The notes below the pieces were generated by a model, which had not been told where the DNA came from, ran no database searches, and saw only the letters and a program-made list of their open reading frames with translations. Both the position numbers and the translations under genes were made by a program. A stretch of 13,734 nucleotides of DNA. It comes from an uncultured Veillonella sp. (GTDB lineage Bacteria; Bacillota; Negativicutes; Veillonellales; Veillonellaceae). The DNA is taken from contig NZ_CALJON010000007.1 of assembly GCF_937981445.1 (NCBI RefSeq), forward strand, positions 1-13,734. The letters are read 5' to 3'. Positions 12,565-13,734 of the stretch are shown here, in pieces (positions within the stretch are counted from its first letter, which is position 1; each line of letters opens with the position of its first letter).

Positions 12565-13713
12565 ATGAAAACGATTAGCATCTTGGGAAGTACTGGTTCT
12601 ATTGGTACACAAACATTAGATGTGGTGAGACAACATCCTGATTTATTTTCAGTAAAAGCCATCGTTGCTTATAAAAATGTAGAACTATTAGAAGCTCAAA
12701 TTAACGAATTTAAGCCAGAAATGGCAGGCCTTGTAGATGAAGAGGCGTATAAAGAATTAAAGAAGCGTTATACAGGGCCCACTAAGTTAGTTGGTGGTCA
12801 AGAGGCTCTTATCACAGCAGCTACTTGGCCAACAGCAGAATTAGTGGTTACTGCTGTAGTTGGCGCAGCTGGCATAGAGCCTACGATAGAAGCTATTAAA
12901 GCGAAGAAAACTATAGGTCTTGCTAATAAAGAAACTCTCGTAGCAGGAGGGCCTTTAATTACTTCTTTGTGCAAAGAGTATGGAGTGCAGCTTTTACCCA
13001 TAGATAGTGAACATAGTGCGATTTTCCAATGCTTAGAAGGGCAAAAGCGTGACAATGTGGATTCCTTGCTTATTACGGCGTCCGGCGGTCCTTTGCGCAC
13101 TTGGGATAGTGATAAAATACCAATGGCTACAGCCGCTGATTGTTTGCGCCACCCTACATGGAATATGGGCAATAAAATCACTATTGATTCTGCTACATTA
13201 TTTAATAAAGGCTTAGAAGTGATTGAAGCGCATTGGCTTTTTGGCTTTGATTTTGATCATATTAAGGTAACGGTCCATCCGCAGAGTATTGTACACTCCA
13301 TGATTATGATGAAGGATGGCGCCATTTTAGCGCAATTAGGCAATCCTGATATGCGTGAGCCTATTCAATATGCGTTAACATATCCTGAAAGAAAGCCTTT
13401 ACACATGGATGTATTGACTTTTGATAAGGTCTTGCAGCTGGAATTCTTCCCCCCTCGATATGAGGATTTTCCAGCCTTACAACTAGCCTTTGAAGTAGGT
13501 CGTGCTGGTGGGTTTAAGCCGGCTGTATTCAATGCAGCCAACGAAGAAGCAGTATATGCCTTCTTGGCTGGTAAATTACGATTCGGCGACATTTATAAAA
13601 CCGTTGTATCTGTTCTTGAACAGATGGAATCAGAGCCAGAATTTACATTGCCTAATTTAAGACAAATGGATTTATGGGCTAGAGAGACGGCACATAAATA
13701 CATTGAAAAATAA
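12565..13713 (+). CDS. dxr: 1-deoxy-D-xylulose 5-phosphate reductoisomerase
   Basis: NADPH-dependent enzyme converting 1-deoxyxylulose 5-phosphate to methylerythritol 4-phosphate, the second step of the MEP isoprenoid pathway; it acts in the cytoplasm and ultimately feeds UppS. It has 382 residues, the usual size. GSTGSIG (8-14) is the NADPH-binding loop and LANKETLVAGG starts at 119. The metal ligands appear as Asp147 and Glu149 in PIDSEHSAIFQ, and as Glu218 in NKGLEVIEAHWLF. ITASGGPLR and HPTWNMGNKITIDSATLF are the substrate-loop and signature blocks, and HPQSIVHSMI (from 238) is the flexible-loop/active-site segment. The RBS AAGGAG (12554-12559) fits the start. In related Firmicutes rseP follows, but the window ends 21 bases after the stop. 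Confidence 0.97.
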   Translation: MKTISILGSTGSIGTQTLDVVRQHPDLFSVKAIVAYKNVELLEAQINEFKPEMAGLVDEEAYKELKKRYTGPTKLVGGQEALITAATWPTAELVVTAVVGAAGIEPTIEAIKAKKTIGLANKETLVAGGPLITSLCKEYGVQLLPIDSEHSAIFQCLEGQKRDNVDSLLITASGGPLRTWDSDKIPMATAADCLRHPTWNMGNKITIDSATLFNKGLEVIEAHWLFGFDFDHIKVTVHPQSIVHSMIMMKDGAILAQLGNPDMREPIQYALTYPERKPLHMDVLTFDKVLQLEFFPPRYEDFPALQLAFEVGRAGGFKPAVFNAANEEAVYAFLAGKLRFGDIYKTVVSVLEQMESEPEFTLPNLRQMDLWARETAHKYIEK

Positions 13714-13734
13714 AACTATTTTGATTAGAACCAT

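Noticed and set aside
12798..13181. 127-residue open frame on the minus strand inside dxr
   Set aside because: It lies entirely within a clearly coding gene, has low-complexity composition and no RBS, and is a shadow of dxr.

Overview
The window looks like chromosomal DNA from a diderm Firmicute of the class Negativicutes, most likely Veillonella or a close relative. Three things point there. It carries PolC, the Gram-positive-type replicase, and a Firmicutes-order translation/lipid gene cluster. It also encodes a trimeric autotransporter with an outer-membrane beta-barrel anchor, which needs an outer membrane. That autotransporter carries an SLH domain of the kind Negativicutes use to tether the outer membrane to peptidoglycan. 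The DNA is AT-rich with strong Shine-Dalgarno sequences. The genus is an inference; no 16S or other marker is present. All recognised genes are on the + strand.

Layout. (1) 1-664: the 3' end of polC. (2) 701-3799: a gluconate module, an FGGY-family gluconokinase followed by a GntP-family permease with its own -10-like element, closed by a strong terminator at 3821-3870. (3) 3871-4221: an AT-rich regulatory region with a promoter, AATGTAAT repeats and helically spaced A/T-rich repeats. (4) 4222-7071: a 949-residue YadA-like trimeric autotransporter, closed by a hairpin at 7161-7203. (5) 7204-7569: a noncoding stretch with a long-range inverted repeat, an extended -10 promoter and a structured rpsB leader. 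(6) 7570-13713: rpsB, tsf, pyrH, frr, a small unknown gene, uppS, cdsA and dxr.

How the genes work together. Region 6 is the classical Firmicutes cluster linking translation (S2, EF-Ts, ribosome recycling factor), UMP supply (PyrH), and envelope lipid synthesis (undecaprenyl diphosphate, CDP-diacylglycerol, and MEP-pathway isoprenoid precursors through Dxr). Its genes are tightly packed from pyrH to cdsA, with stop/start overlaps of the TAATG type. The tsf-pyrH junction contains an intrinsic terminator although no separate pyrH promoter is visible, so partial read-through may set dosage. The gluconate module would import gluconate and phosphorylate it to 6-phosphogluconate.

The most interesting element is the autotransporter. 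Its chain continues about 165 residues past the outer-membrane barrel into a short coiled coil, a single SLH domain and an unassigned charged tail. This predicts an adhesin anchored in the outer membrane and also clamped to peptidoglycan from the periplasmic side. The main regulatory points of interest are the rpsB leader, a 13-bp hairpin upstream of the tsf RBS, and the repeats upstream of the adhesin. I saw no tRNA, rRNA, CRISPR array, insertion sequence or phage genes.
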